Positions 1-10,406 of a stretch of 64,000 nucleotides of DNA are shown here, in pieces; position 1 is the stretch's first letter, and each line of letters starts with the position of its first letter. The position numbers and the translations under genes are program-made. Source of the stretch: Candida dubliniensis CD36 (Eukaryota > Ascomycota > Pichiomycetes > Serinales > Debaryomycetaceae). Under the pieces are notes generated by a model. It ran no database searches, was not told the origin of the DNA, and saw nothing but the letters and a program-made list of their open reading frames with translations. The stretch is taken from NCBI RefSeq assembly GCF_000026945.1, contig NC_012861.1, positions 2,046,001 through 2,110,000 of the forward strand. Reading direction: 5' to 3'.

Positions 1-71
1 TTCAAATTTCAAATTTCAACTTTAGCCGCGTTTTTACTTATTTAGGTAAATAATTCCGTACCGGCCAACTA

Positions 72-81
72 CTATTACTAC
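72..81. repeat. Left target-site duplication (10 bp)
   Basis: CTATTACTAC directly abuts the left TIR and is repeated exactly at 2275-2284 directly after the right TIR. The surrounding DNA is a CTA/TTA-rich simple sequence, so part of the match could be coincidental, but the positions abut both TIRs exactly. Confidence 0.8.
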
Positions 82-112
82 GATGCTATCTATTTTGGCG
101 GTGAATTGACAG
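82..112 (+). repeat. Left terminal inverted repeat of the MULE
   Basis: These 31 bases are the exact reverse complement of 2244-2274. The outermost bases are GATGCTATC, and the inner end is GAATTGACAG. Confidence 0.92.
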
Positions 113-966
113 AAAATTGCCAATGGCGATAACATGCATATTTGAGCATAAGAATTCTGCATGTTGTACTCCTTTTGTTTACATTTTTTGTTTACATTTT
201 GCTTACCTCCAAAATATCTTTCATCCCTTGCTCTGTCCTTTTTCTTCTTCATGATGATAAATGCCAGGCTGGCGTGACCTCAATTATTTTCCTCTCACCA
301 CCACTTTTTTCTCCTTCTTCCTTCACCATTCGTTCATCAATCCATCAGTTTCCATCATAAATCAATCAAATAGTTACTGCTACTGGGATTACAGATACTT
401 TAAGTCATGATATGTATGATTAATACCCTTGTTTTTGAAGAACTGTGCTTACTAACTAACTAATATAGATGAGTTATTGATTTTTGTTTGACCAGTAGGT
501 GTCAAACTTTTGGAATTGCTATTTGGTGAGTTATAATAATTCAAGAATGGTGTACTTCTATTTGACAATTTCTGTCGGATGTTATTGCTCAAATTGCTTG
601 ATGCTAAAGTGGGTTTTTATTTTGAGGATTGAATAGCGAGTGGCATGTTCATTATCCATGAAATCTTATTATTAGGGCTGTTGAGTGGATCATTTAACTT
701 GAATTGGACAGGGGCTTAGGGCTATTAATTTGCATTTACTCGAAGTTATGGTATGATCTAAACTAGTTTTCCACTTCAACAATTACAGATAGATAAATTG
801 TTAGTGTGATGTACATTTTCCAGCCAACTTGGATTTATGATTCAATATTAAGGGCACAAACGAGTTTTTATAAAGTATATACTTGTTTATAGAGGCTTTG
901 TATTCAATGAGATGAGTTTAAGTTAATGATTTGATCATAATTAATGTGTCATATCACATAAAGTAG

Positions 967-1858
967 CCTAAGGTTTCTCACGGTCACAAGAACGCTGCTG
1001 TGGAATACGAGGAATACCACTGCAACCGTGGTGATTCCTATACTCAAACAAGTTTAAACCATCAACAAAATCAAAGTGAAGCTGCGAATGAAAACAATAT
1101 CAACAATGTATTTGCTGTGAAAAAAAGAAACAGAAAAGAATCCATAAAAATAAACTGTCCAGCAAAAATCATAGTTCAGCAGAAACATAAAGGGGAACAG
1201 TGGTTTGCTGATTGGATTTATCACCATAACCATGTTTTTTCAAATAGCTACTACCATAATAGTCGGCTAAGCAAAAAATTGGTTAATTCAATGTTGGATC
1301 CAATTTACAGAAGTTGCCAAAATGTGGCTCTGAAATTAAAACGAATTGTAGTTTTTGAAGACAAGCAGCGACAAAAGGCTATTCATGATCTGATAATAAA
1401 AGACTTGCAGCATATTTTATTCAATCCAGAAAATACTGAAAATGATATCCAAAGTTTTCTTAATAAATATGCATCTTTTGAAAGATTTATAACCTATTTT
1501 AATTGAGCTGCTCACTTCACTGCCACCTCCACAGCACAATACAACAGCTTTAGCAATTGACAATACAACAGCCTCAACAAGTCATAATACAACAGCTTCA
1601 ACAAGTCAGAATATGCTGAATATATCAAGAATAAGTGCAGATAACTTTGAGAAACTCGATGATATGGAGAACGGTCTCCCCCAACTACCCGAATTAATTG
1701 CTGATATTAAAAGACGAAAGCTATACGAAAAAAGCCAGTTCAATGATATTTATATAACGTACCTTGTACTTAAGAAAGATTTGAAACATTTATCTTCTGG
1801 CAAGAGAAACTTATCATATACTAACAAGTCAGAAAAACGAAGGAGATTAAATGAATGA
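967..1858 (+). pseudogene. Remnant of FAR1-domain transposase-like ORF, split in two frames
   Basis: The first open stretch (967-1506) has no ATG near its beginning and is preceded by a TAG at 964; it could be a broken 5' end or a later exon. It encodes a pattern typical of FAR1/WRKY-GCM1 DNA-binding domains: YHCNRGD, then a basic KKRNRKES stretch, INCPAKI, an aromatic core (QWFADW) and HHNH, giving Cys, Cys, His and His zinc ligands. After TGA at 1504-1506 the next frame is open from about 1493. It reads through a Thr/Ser/Asn-rich linker into a second segment (1613-1858) ending in a basic KSEKRRRLNE tail, so a one-base slip near the T run at 1497-1500 would join the two. No DDE/RNase-H-like catalytic region is seen. 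It could alternatively be a domesticated DNA-binding protein. Confidence 0.6.
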
Positions 1859-2243
1859 ATTGTTCTTATTATTTTATATAAAGTTTGATTTTATATATAG
1901 TTGTTTGTATTATTGAGTATAAATTATTAAGACTTGAAGTGAGAAGCCGAAGAGATGGGGCCGAGTTCAATTCTCTAGTGCGAGGAAGTAGTACCACTTC
2001 GACCTAGAGTTGTCGACCTAGGCAAAGATCAAGGGATAAAGAATCCAAAAAAGGAAATTTAGGGGAGGATAATTGCATATTTTTTCTATTTATAGTAATA
2101 GAAATACTAATTTCGAACCGGCTCCATACATATTTTGCAGTAGAAAAGATGACTCTTTATTGAATTTTCTTCCTAAACTAGTAACTGAGAATCTGAAAAT
2201 CACACGAGAAATATGCATGTAGTAATTAAAAAAAAAGAAATTC

Positions 2244-2274
2244 CTGTCAATTCACCGCCAAAATAGATAGCATC
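2244..2274 (-). repeat. Right terminal inverted repeat of the MULE
   Basis: Exact reverse complement of 82-112 over 31 bases. Inward of it the similarity is lost except for an 11-bp block, CATGCATATTT on the complement, at 2209-2219. Confidence 0.92.
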
Positions 2275-2284
2275 CTATTACTAC
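2275..2284. repeat. Right target-site duplication (10 bp)
   Basis: CTATTACTAC is identical to 72-81 and abuts the outer end of the right TIR. A duplication of this length fits Mutator-type insertion. Confidence 0.8.
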
Positions 2285-2671
2285 TATTACCAATTGTTAA
2301 CAATAACAAAAAAAAAAAAATTGACTTCTTCTTCTTCTTCTTCTTCTATTTGTTCTACTTTAAATTGTTTTCCGCACTTTTTCACTTTTTTACTTTTTCA
2401 CTTTTATTCTAAAACAACAAGAAAAAAAAAAGAACTACTAACCCACCATCATCCATCAACCAACAATAAGGAAGCAAAAGAACAAAAAAAAAAAAGTTAA
2501 TCATCTTTCCATTTCCCTTAACGAATACTTTCCCTTCCTCCCCTCCCCCCCTTCTTTTTTTTTATAAACCATAAACCCTAAAGATTAATTTAATAGATAT
2601 ATATCCTTAAAATCCTATTTTTATTCTACTAGAATAAAGATTAATAAATTAATCAAAAATTAAAGAAAAAA
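2285..2671. other. Short gene-free region upstream of the PQ-loop gene
   Basis: About 390 bases of low-complexity A-, TTC- and CCT-rich DNA lie between the transposon and the next ATG. It presumably holds the promoter and 5' UTR of the PQ-loop gene. The open reading frame at 2294-2500 is made of simple repeats and is not a convincing gene. Confidence 0.5.
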
Positions 2672-3844
2672 ATGCTGTCAATAATCTACAATATATTCAC
2701 CAGTTCCTCCTTCATCTCTTCCTCCAATGCTGCTACTATACAACCATCAAAATGGAGGATACAAATCAGTGGAGTTATGGGATCAACATCATTAGCATGT
2801 TGGATAGTTTTATTAATGCCTCAATTAATTGAACAATGGAAATTAAAATCTGTTGAAGGTATAGCTATTGGATTTATAACTATTTGGTTTATTGGAGATA
2901 TTTTTAATCTTTTAGGAGCAATTTGGGCAAATTTATTACCAGAAATGATTTTTTTAGCTATATGGTTTTGTATTGCTGATTTTTTAATGATATTTTCATA
3001 TATTTATTATACTAAAATATATCCCAAACATCATCATGAGCATCATCACGAGCATCATCACGAACATCATCACGAACATGGAGAAAATGAACATCATCAT
3101 CAACATCATCATCACAGTAAGAGAAGAAGTAGAGGAAATGATAATGAATCTAGTCCATTATTAAATACTACTAGAAGCAGTAGCAGAAGCAGAAGCAGAA
3201 GCAGAAGCAGAAGTAATAGTAATGATCATGATCATGATAATATTCATAAAACTAGGAGAATAAGTAGTAATAATAAAAGAAGAAGAAGAAGAAGTAGTAC
3301 ATTAACTGATATTGCTTTAGAACCAGAATATCATTCAATTTTTATTAAATATATTTTACCAATTTTATTTGTTATTGGATGTGGAACATTAGGATTTTTT
3401 ATTAGTGGATCATCATCACCACCATCATCACCACCATCATCACCACCACCACCATCAAACGATGATTCACCTCCTTCCGATGATCAAAATCATTATAATG
3501 ATAAAGATATTATTGCTATTGGACCACAAATTATGGGATATTGTAGTGCCATATTATATTTAGGTGCAAGAATCCCACAAATTATTCAAAATTATCAACG
3601 TAAAAGTGTTTATGGATTAAGTTTATTATTTTTTCTTTTTTCAACTTTAGGTAATTTAACTTATGCTGGACAAATATTATTTTATCGTAATGATAAACAA
3701 TATATTTTATTAAATTTAAGTTGGTTATTAGGTTCATTAGGAACAATTTTAGAAGATTCATTGATTTTTTTACAATTTTATATATATCGTGATAATAATA
3801 ATATCAATGATAATGATGATAATGATGAAGCAACAATTGAATGA
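2672..3844 (+). CDS. PQ-loop vacuolar membrane transporter (Ypq1/2/3-like)
   Basis: This 390-aa membrane protein carries two PQ-loop motifs. The first is LLMPQLIEQWKLKSVEG (about residues 47-63) and the second ARIPQIIQNYQRKSVYGLS (about 298-316), each within hydrophobic helices in the usual seven-helix arrangement. The family includes yeast Ypq1-3 and human PQLC2, lysosomal or vacuolar exporters of cationic amino acids. The long hydrophilic loop between helix sets is unusual. It contains a His-rich HHHE array (about 118-148), an Arg-Ser repeat (about 167-182), KRRRRRS and a Pro-Ser run, which suggests metal binding or phosphorylation, by inference. Codon 2 is CTG, read as Ser in this clade. 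Which of the three Ypq paralogues it matches cannot be decided here. Confidence 0.85.
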   Translation: MLSIIYNIFTSSSFISSSNAATIQPSKWRIQISGVMGSTSLACWIVLLMPQLIEQWKLKSVEGIAIGFITIWFIGDIFNLLGAIWANLLPEMIFLAIWFCIADFLMIFSYIYYTKIYPKHHHEHHHEHHHEHHHEHGENEHHHQHHHHSKRRSRGNDNESSPLLNTTRSSSRSRSRSRSRSNSNDHDHDNIHKTRRISSNNKRRRRRSSTLTDIALEPEYHSIFIKYILPILFVIGCGTLGFFISGSSSPPSSPPSSPPPPSNDDSPPSDDQNHYNDKDIIAIGPQIMGYCSAILYLGARIPQIIQNYQRKSVYGLSLLFFLFSTLGNLTYAGQILFYRNDKQYILLNLSWLLGSLGTILEDSLIFLQFYIYRDNNNINDNDDNDEATIE

Positions 3845-4174
3845 TAAAGAAAGGTGTTTGTATGTGTGTGTGTGTGGAGGGTTAACACCAATTCAACTAA
3901 TTCATTTATTTTTTTTTTTTTTTTTTTTGCATTTTTTAAAGAAATAGTTAGATTTTTGTAATACTAAGAATAACAATAATAACAATTAAACAATATATGT
4001 GTATATATGTATATATATCTAAAATAAAACAAAACCACCAAAAAGAAGAAGAAGAAAAAGTTGTTATCCTATCTATCTATCTATTTATCCATCTATCTAT
4101 TATTTTCACTTTTTAATTAAAATTCAAAAAAAAAAAAAAAATTACATATCTCTCTTCTCTATCTATATTTAATC

Positions 4175-4227
<53 letters not shown>

Positions 4228-4830
4228 TCCTTTATTGTTGTTACCTTGTTGTCCTTGAATTTAATATACCCATTAGAATATCTTATTCCCTTTCTTGCAA
4301 ATCAATTTCTTAAATTAGTGACTTGTTTCTATTCCTTTTCTTTTTTTTTTTCCACACAAATAAATTAATAAATAAATTAATAAATAAATTAATAAATTAA
4401 TTAATAAAATCCAAATTCTTTTTGATAAATAAAACCTTTTCTACCTTTTTCCTCTTTCTTTGTTAATAAATAAATAAATAAATAAAATAAAAAAAATCCA
4501 AATCCAAATCCAAATCCAAATCCAAATCCAAATCAATATAAAAATAAAAATAATAATAATGAAAAAACAAAAAAAAAACCCCTTGAAATAAATAAATAAA
4601 TAAATGAGTAAATAAATGAGTAAGTAAATAAAACCTTCTTTGTAATGATTAATTAACCTTAACCTGTACCTGTACCTGTACCTTTACCTTTACCTTTACC
4701 TTTACCTTAAATCAATAAACTGTTACAATATATATGTACAACAAATGAACTTATTTTATTCATCAACCTCCTCATCCTCATCCTCCTCCTCCTCTTCCTC
4801 CCCTTTCACCTCAATTATTTTTTTTTTTTT
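3845..4830. repeat. Microsatellite mosaic between convergent genes
   Basis: Nearly one kilobase between two convergent genes is built of different short tandem repeats: (TG)n near 3858, a T run near 3908-3928, ATCT repeats around 4066-4100, (TAA)n at 4175-4227, AATAAATT-type repeats around 4358-4410, ATAA repeats around 4463-4490, (AAATCC)n at 4494-4535, ATAA/TGAG repeats around 4590-4630, and ACCTGT/ACCTTT hexamers at 4662-4708. It presumably carries both 3' UTRs. No gene is seen. Confidence 0.8.
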
Positions 4831-6132
4831 TTATAAATACTTTTCAAATAATTCATCATTTAACCAACCAACTTTTTCAAAAGCAGCAAATAATCGACTT
4901 GCTTTATTAACATCAATTCTACAAGCTTTTTGAGCATCAGTTCTTCTAAAACTTTTCCCTTGTTTTAATCTTGATACTTTTTCATAAAATAATCTTCGTT
5001 TTGAATCTAAATAAACTGCAATTGGTAATCTTAATATACTAGCCAATAAAATTTCTCCTGGATGTTTCAATTTATTTAAATTAGGATCATTAGATAAATC
5101 CATTGGTTGACCTTTCCAATCAATTTTTAAACATTTAGAGTTATTAGGAGGTAATGTTGTTGTTACATCTGGAGAATAATCAGGTATAGATTCATCAATT
5201 AATTGTTGTTGTAATGTCAATATTGGTATTGAAGATGAAGATGAAGATGAAGAATGACCATGAGGAGGATTAACTTTCTTCTTCTTCTTATTATTCTTCT
5301 TTTTTGGTGCAAGTGGTGTTGATGGATTATTTAATGAATCATAATTATAATTATAATCATAATCAGTATCAGTATCTAATTTAGTATTACCAGAAGATCT
5401 AACAACTCTTCTAGTTCTAATTCTTTCAACATCGGTATTATTATTAGTAGTAGAAGTAATATCATCATTAGAAGAATCATATACTAATCTTTTTTTATAT
5501 TTTCTTATTGGTAAAGTACCACTAATATTATTGACCCCCATAATAGAATTATGATTAAAATTTCTTTTAATATCATATTTATTTAAAAATTTCAATTGAT
5601 TATAATAATAATTTTTAGAAATTGGTTTAATATTGATAGTTAATTTATAATCATTAAAATTTTCTAAATTAAATTCATTATGATTGTTACCATTAACTAA
5701 ATATGATTTACTATTAGGATTACAAGTTGGTAATTTAGTTGGTAATTTGGTTGGTAATTGAGGTAATGGTTGTTTAATGGAATATAATGTAGCATTTCTT
5801 TGATAAGGTGATAATGGTGGTGATAATGGTTGCAAAGTTTCACTAGGAGATGAGACGTGCGAATTTGTTGTTGTAGTAGTAGTGGTAGTGGTGGTGGTAG
5901 TATTATTATTAGTTTTAGTGAAATTAGTTGTTGAAATAGAATTTGAGTTTGAATTGGATGATAATTGTTGTTTCATCAATTTCAATTGATCTTCAAGATT
6001 AATAGTAGGAGTAAGACAATTAGGAATATCCATTGTCATTGTTGTATTAGTGGTAGAGGTTGTGGTGGTATTATCTGAGGATGAATTAGAGTGATTATAA
6101 TAACTCATTGGTTGAGGATATATAAACGACAT
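4831..6132 (-). CDS. SWIRM-domain protein (yeast Fun19/Yor338w-like)
   Basis: A 433-aa protein whose last 90 or so residues form a SWIRM-type helical domain. Recognisable blocks are HPGEILLASILRLPIAVYLD, KRRLFYEKVSRLKQGKSFRR and TDAQKACRIDVNKASRLFAA followed by FEKVGWL. The block order resembles yeast Fun19 and its paralogue Yor338w. SWIRM domains bind DNA or chromatin partners. The remainder is disordered: Thr and Asn runs, a Pro-Leu stretch (LPQLPTKLPTKLPT) and a basic KKKNNKKKKKV patch that could be a nuclear signal. It shares a 2.8-kb divergent promoter region with SMM1. Function in this species is unknown; a nuclear role is inference. Confidence 0.85.
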   Translation of the reverse strand: MSFIYPQPMSYYNHSNSSSDNTTTTSTTNTTMTMDIPNCLTPTINLEDQLKLMKQQLSSNSNSNSISTTNFTKTNNNTTTTTTTTTTTTNSHVSSPSETLQPLSPPLSPYQRNATLYSIKQPLPQLPTKLPTKLPTCNPNSKSYLVNGNNHNEFNLENFNDYKLTINIKPISKNYYYNQLKFLNKYDIKRNFNHNSIMGVNNISGTLPIRKYKKRLVYDSSNDDITSTTNNNTDVERIRTRRVVRSSGNTKLDTDTDYDYNYNYDSLNNPSTPLAPKKKNNKKKKKVNPPHGHSSSSSSSSIPILTLQQQLIDESIPDYSPDVTTTLPPNNSKCLKIDWKGQPMDLSNDPNLNKLKHPGEILLASILRLPIAVYLDSKRRLFYEKVSRLKQGKSFRRTDAQKACRIDVNKASRLFAAFEKVGWLNDELFEKYL

Positions 6133-6225
6133 AAAGAAGTAGATTGTAAAAAGTAAAGAAATAGAAAAAGGAAGGAAAGAATATAAATTTCAAGAAAAAG
6201 CAATTGGAGGGTGGGGGGGATGTCA

Positions 6226-6259
<34 letters not shown>

Positions 6260-7152
6260 TATATGGGTTTAAAAATGAGACAGAGAGAGAGATGTGAATG
6301 ATTTGATTAAAATGTGAAGAGGAAGGAAGGAAAAATTTTTTTTTTTTTTTTTTTCTTTTCTTTATCAGTTCCTGCAGACAATAAATTTTTTTTTTTTCTT
6401 TTTTATCTTTCTTTCTTTTTGGGTAAACATGAATTTCTTTTTTTATTACTAAATTTAAAGACAACAACAACAACTACAAAGTCACGATTCGTGTTGTGGT
6501 TGCCCCCCTCCAGACATAAAGTCTCAAAATCTTTTATTTGTTGTGGTTGTTGTGGTTTCAAAGCCCACCACCATTCTTTTATATTTACAGGAAAAATAAA
6601 CAAATTTTGGTATATTATCAATTGATTAATCAATTGACAAAAATTTAAACCTATAAAATACTCCATTTACTCAATTTACTCAATTTTTAATAATAAATTG
6701 CGTCTGGGTGGGTATATGTGGAATTTTAACATTCCCATCCACCCATCACGTATTCTATTTTATTCTATTTTTTGTTGTTGTTTTATATATGTTTCAAAAG
6801 CGATAAGATAAAGTTCTTTCTTTTTTTTTTTTTTTTTTTTGACGGCTTCAACCGTTGACTTTCCTATTTTGGCAATATACATCCCATTTTGACAGACAAA
6901 AAAAAAAAAATAAAAAAAATCAGTACTGATTTATAGTAAGAGTAAGTCATTCTTTTTTTTTTTCTCTATTTTTTCTTTACATTGGAAATCGACTTTATAC
7001 ATTCCCTACTCATCCACCCACCCACCCACCCACTGACATACATCCAATTGAGTGGAAATTGACCATTTTTCTGGTGTATTAGAATATTCTAGATTATATC
7101 AATTGTTTCTATCCATGATGGTGATAATCATATTATTGTGCCACCATTTCTG

Positions 7153-7183
<31 letters not shown>

Positions 7184-8915
7184 ATTTTAAAGAAGAAAAA
7201 ACTGTGGGGTGAGGAGGGGAGAGACGTGAACAGACAAGAAAAAAAAAAAAAAACCTGATCTCGTGACTACTAAAACAACAACAACAACAACAACAACAAC
7301 AATCTATACAAAAATACACATGACACGCATTTCAACTAAAAAAAAAAAAGAAGATCCATTGTTAGTAGTATGACAGTGGCAGTGGCAGTGAAATTGGGGG
7401 AATAGGTGCAATTGGTGGAATTGGACTAAGAAAAATATCCACATTGTAGACATTTCCTAATAATAAAACAAAATTAAAGAAATGAATAAACCAAAAAAAA
7501 AATATGACGATTTGTTTCTTGTATTGTTTTATATATCACATTACTTTGCAACAATTGATGATTGTTACAAAGTTATAATTGATTCCTGCGGAAAAACGGG
7601 AAAGGAAATTAGGGGAAGGAAGGAAAGAACCACGCAATTTGAAATTGTCTAGTTCTTTTAAAACTTAGACAATTGTTTAAGCATAATAATTGACACGTAA
7701 AACAAAGACAATTGATTTCTTTCTATACCTACTATATAATAATATAACAACAACTGCTAATATTGATGGTGATGGTGGATGGGTGGGTGTTGATTGATTG
7801 ATTGATTAGTAAGTTAAATGCACGACTCCAGAACTCATCGTGCAACATTCCTAATAATTGTCTAATTCTTTTACTGTCTGTATTGTACATTTTTCACGTT
7901 TCTTTTTTTTTTTTTATTTCTTTTTTTGATAACATTTCCAGACATTTTATTGTAGGAGAGTGGTGGATTTTCTTCTTCTTCTTTTTCATCTTTTTCTATT
8001 TAATGTTATTTCCGAAATACTGTCATACATATCAGGCCTAACCAATCACTCACTCATTCACTCACTCACTTCTTTGTCAATATTAAAAACGTTTGAACTA
8101 AAACTTATCTTCCTTACAGACATTTTACTTCAAATACACTACTACTACTAGTACTGCCTGATTTCCAAGTACGTAAGAAGAGAAAAGTGTCACACCTTTT
8201 TTTTTTTTTTTCTCTTTTGTTTCCTTAATCGGAATATACCGATGACTAATGATCAAAGTGTTATTGGTTGGTCATTGACTTAAATGGATTTGTAGTATTG
8301 GATTTGGGAATGTGGTTTCTTACCACCAAATTATTATGCCCAGTCCATCATTCGTTAATTCTCTTTCCTCCCCCCCTTCCCCCTATTATTCCACACCAAC
8401 ACCCCTGTTTGTTTCATAAGTTTTGTACCTTCAATAATTACAACCACTTTCATTCTAATGCCACCTTGAACTCTCAATTCATTAGTTAAAAGTTTTAACC
8501 ACCCTTTAGTAGGTAAGGGAGCGGGAATAAATGTATAGGAAAAGATGGGTAAGTTGCAAGAATTATATCCACTATAATCTATTAATCAAAGGATTCTTAT
8601 TCTTTCCAATATCATAATTAGTACCAATATATGTTCCTATTTTTTTGTTTTGCTTTCAATTGATGGTTTTATCATTATCAATTTTTGCAACCAATTTATC
8701 AATTTCTCACGATTTCCATTTCTATTGATATTGAAGATTGTGAGTGAGTGAGTGTGTGAGTGTGTGTGTGTTGGAAATTTTGACACACTTACACAACCTC
8801 ATCATCATCAACAACCACCTTGAAAGAAAAAAAAAAAAAAGATATATATATATATATTTGTCAACCTGATAAAAAACACTATCCCGATATCTTCACATTA
8901 TTATATACACCACAA
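6133..8915. other. 2.8-kb gene-free divergent promoter region
   Basis: No convincing gene lies between the SWIRM gene (minus) and SMM1 (plus). The open frames here are shadows of T, A, CAA and TA tracts: a (TA)n run at about 6230-6256, long T runs near 6334-6354 and 6820-6840, CCCA repeats near 7015-7033, and (ACA)n near 7273-7302. It probably contains both promoters and long 5' leaders. I saw no tRNA or snoRNA boxes. Confidence 0.6.
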
Positions 8916-10271
8916 ATGATAGAATATGCTAACAAAGTATGTCTTGCTCCTATGGTAAGAAGTGGAGAACTACCTATTCGTCTTTTATCATTAAAATATG
9001 GTTGTGATTTACTTTGGACTCCAGAATTAGTTGATAAAAAAATTTTACAATCGACTCGAATCATCAATCAAGAATTAAATACCATTGATTATATTGTATC
9101 TAATCATCAACAACTGGATAAAAAAACTGTGATATTCCGTAAACATCCTGATGAAACTGGGAAATTAATATTACAACTTGGATCGAGTGATCCTCAATTA
9201 GCTGTCGAAGCTGCTAATAAAGTGATTGATGATGTTGATGGTATTGATTTAAATTGTGGTTGTCCGAAAAATTTTTCTACTCATAGTGGTATGGGAGCAG
9301 AATTATTGAAAACTCCTGATAAATTATGTTGTATATTAATTAATTTAGTTGAAAAAATTGGTATTCCTAAAAAAAAATCCATTAGTTGTAAAATTCGATT
9401 ATTTAATAATTATTATCAACTGAAAAATTTAATTGAAAAAATTTTACAAACAGGGATATCTAATTTAACTATTCATTGTCGAACTCCAATTATGAGAAAT
9501 CGTCAAGATCCAATTTGGAATTTTTTACCAAAATTAATTCCAATTATTGAAAATTCTCAAGTTAATTTAATAATTAATGGTAATATGCAAAATGTTAATG
9601 ATTTAAAAAATCTTCAAATGGCTTTAAATGATAATGAAAAAAAATTAAGTATAATGATAGCTGAAGCTGCTGAAGCAAATCCTTCAATTTTTAATCAATT
9701 TCCAAAACCTCAATATTTAATTATAAAAGAATTATTTGAAATTTGTCAAAAATATTATGAAAATTTCCTGGCAACAAAATTTTTAATGTTAAATATGATA
9801 CCTGGTAAATCAAAATATTTTCAAAAAATATCTCAAACGAAAAATTTTCATCAAATGGATAATATATTAAATGAAATATTTCAAGAATATGAAGAAATTT
9901 TGCAACAACAACAACAACAAAAACAACAAAAACAACAAAAACAACAACAACAACCAATAAAGGGGTTGGATAAAATTTTCACTATAATGAATCGTGATTG
10001 TCAAAAATCCAATTTTTTCAATTTAGAACAATTTCATAATCATATTAATAAAAGAGGTGAATATATGACGAAATTTTTCCATGAATGGAAAGACAAAGAA
10101 TCAATTATGTTAAAAGATTTTGATGATACTCCAACTAAAAGACCACTTGTAATGAATGATAATATCAATATATCTAAACGACAAAAGAAAAAGAAAAAGA
10201 CAAACAATCAACAACTACAACAACAACAACAAACACTACCACTCAAAGAAAACCCAATCAAGGTTACTTAA
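8916..10271 (+). CDS. SMM1: tRNA dihydrouridine synthase, Dus2 family
   Basis: The start is placed at the ATG at 8916, giving 451 aa and the family-typical N-terminus MIEYANKVCLAPMVRSGELP. The open frame extends upstream only through a Lys/Tyr simple repeat with no ATG. The enzyme is an FMN-dependent TIM-barrel synthase that reduces U20 of cytoplasmic tRNAs to dihydrouridine. The active-site block is LNCGCPKNFS with GMGAELL, the Cys in GCP being the usual catalytic acid. A second conserved block is TIHCRTPIMRNRQDPIW. The C-terminus is longer than in S. cerevisiae (384 aa there) because of a poly-Gln/Lys insert (about 363-380) and a basic KRQKKKKKT plus Gln-rich tail, possibly for RNA or nuclear targeting. 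Confidence 0.92.
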   Translation: MIEYANKVCLAPMVRSGELPIRLLSLKYGCDLLWTPELVDKKILQSTRIINQELNTIDYIVSNHQQLDKKTVIFRKHPDETGKLILQLGSSDPQLAVEAANKVIDDVDGIDLNCGCPKNFSTHSGMGAELLKTPDKLCCILINLVEKIGIPKKKSISCKIRLFNNYYQLKNLIEKILQTGISNLTIHCRTPIMRNRQDPIWNFLPKLIPIIENSQVNLIINGNMQNVNDLKNLQMALNDNEKKLSIMIAEAAEANPSIFNQFPKPQYLIIKELFEICQKYYENFLATKFLMLNMIPGKSKYFQKISQTKNFHQMDNILNEIFQEYEEILQQQQQQKQQKQQKQQQQPIKGLDKIFTIMNRDCQKSNFFNLEQFHNHINKRGEYMTKFFHEWKDKESIMLKDFDDTPTKRPLVMNDNINISKRQKKKKKTNNQQLQQQQQTLPLKENPIKVT

Positions 10272-10406
10272 ATAATCTTAATAATTAAATTTATAGATAA
10301 ATCATTTACCTACCTACCTACATATATATATATTTGTTTATTCTTCTTCTTCTTTATACAAGTATTATAACAAACCCCATCATCAAAAACTTACTTTTTT
10401 TTTTTT

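Larger units (their letters stand above)
82..2274 (+). mobile_element. Mutator-like (MULE) DNA transposon, decayed or non-autonomous
   Basis: The element is bounded by 31-bp perfect terminal inverted repeats (82-112 and 2244-2274) that begin GATGCTATC and contain TTTTGGCGGTGAATTGACAG. A second inverted match, CATGCATATTT, lies just inside (133-143; complement at 2209-2219). Immediately outside is a perfect 10-bp direct repeat, CTATTACTAC, at 72-81 and 2275-2284. TIRs starting with G and a target duplication of about 9-11 bp are typical of the Mutator superfamily. The only recognisable coding content is a FAR1-type zinc domain, a DNA-binding module of Mutator transposases. No DDE catalytic core is visible, so the copy probably cannot move by itself. 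Class assignment rests on TIR, TSD and FAR1 together. Related elements are described in other yeasts (Mutyl in Yarrowia). Confidence 0.85.

Noticed and set aside
142..360. 72-aa frame inside the transposon
   Set aside because: It begins with a non-ATG codon, and T/C-rich DNA gives a hydrophobic sequence without motif; not called as a gene.
1950..1985. T-arm-like GAGTTCAATTCTC as a tRNA in the transposon
   Set aside because: The flanking bases do not pair into a T-stem and no A-box lies upstream.
6314..8489. Cluster of short open frames on both strands
   Set aside because: They are produced by homopolymer and trinucleotide runs, lack motifs, and several lack an ATG.
8820..8915. Upstream extension of SMM1 from a TTG codon
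   Set aside because: It encodes only Lys and Tyr/Ile repeats; the ATG at 8916 gives the family-typical N-terminus.
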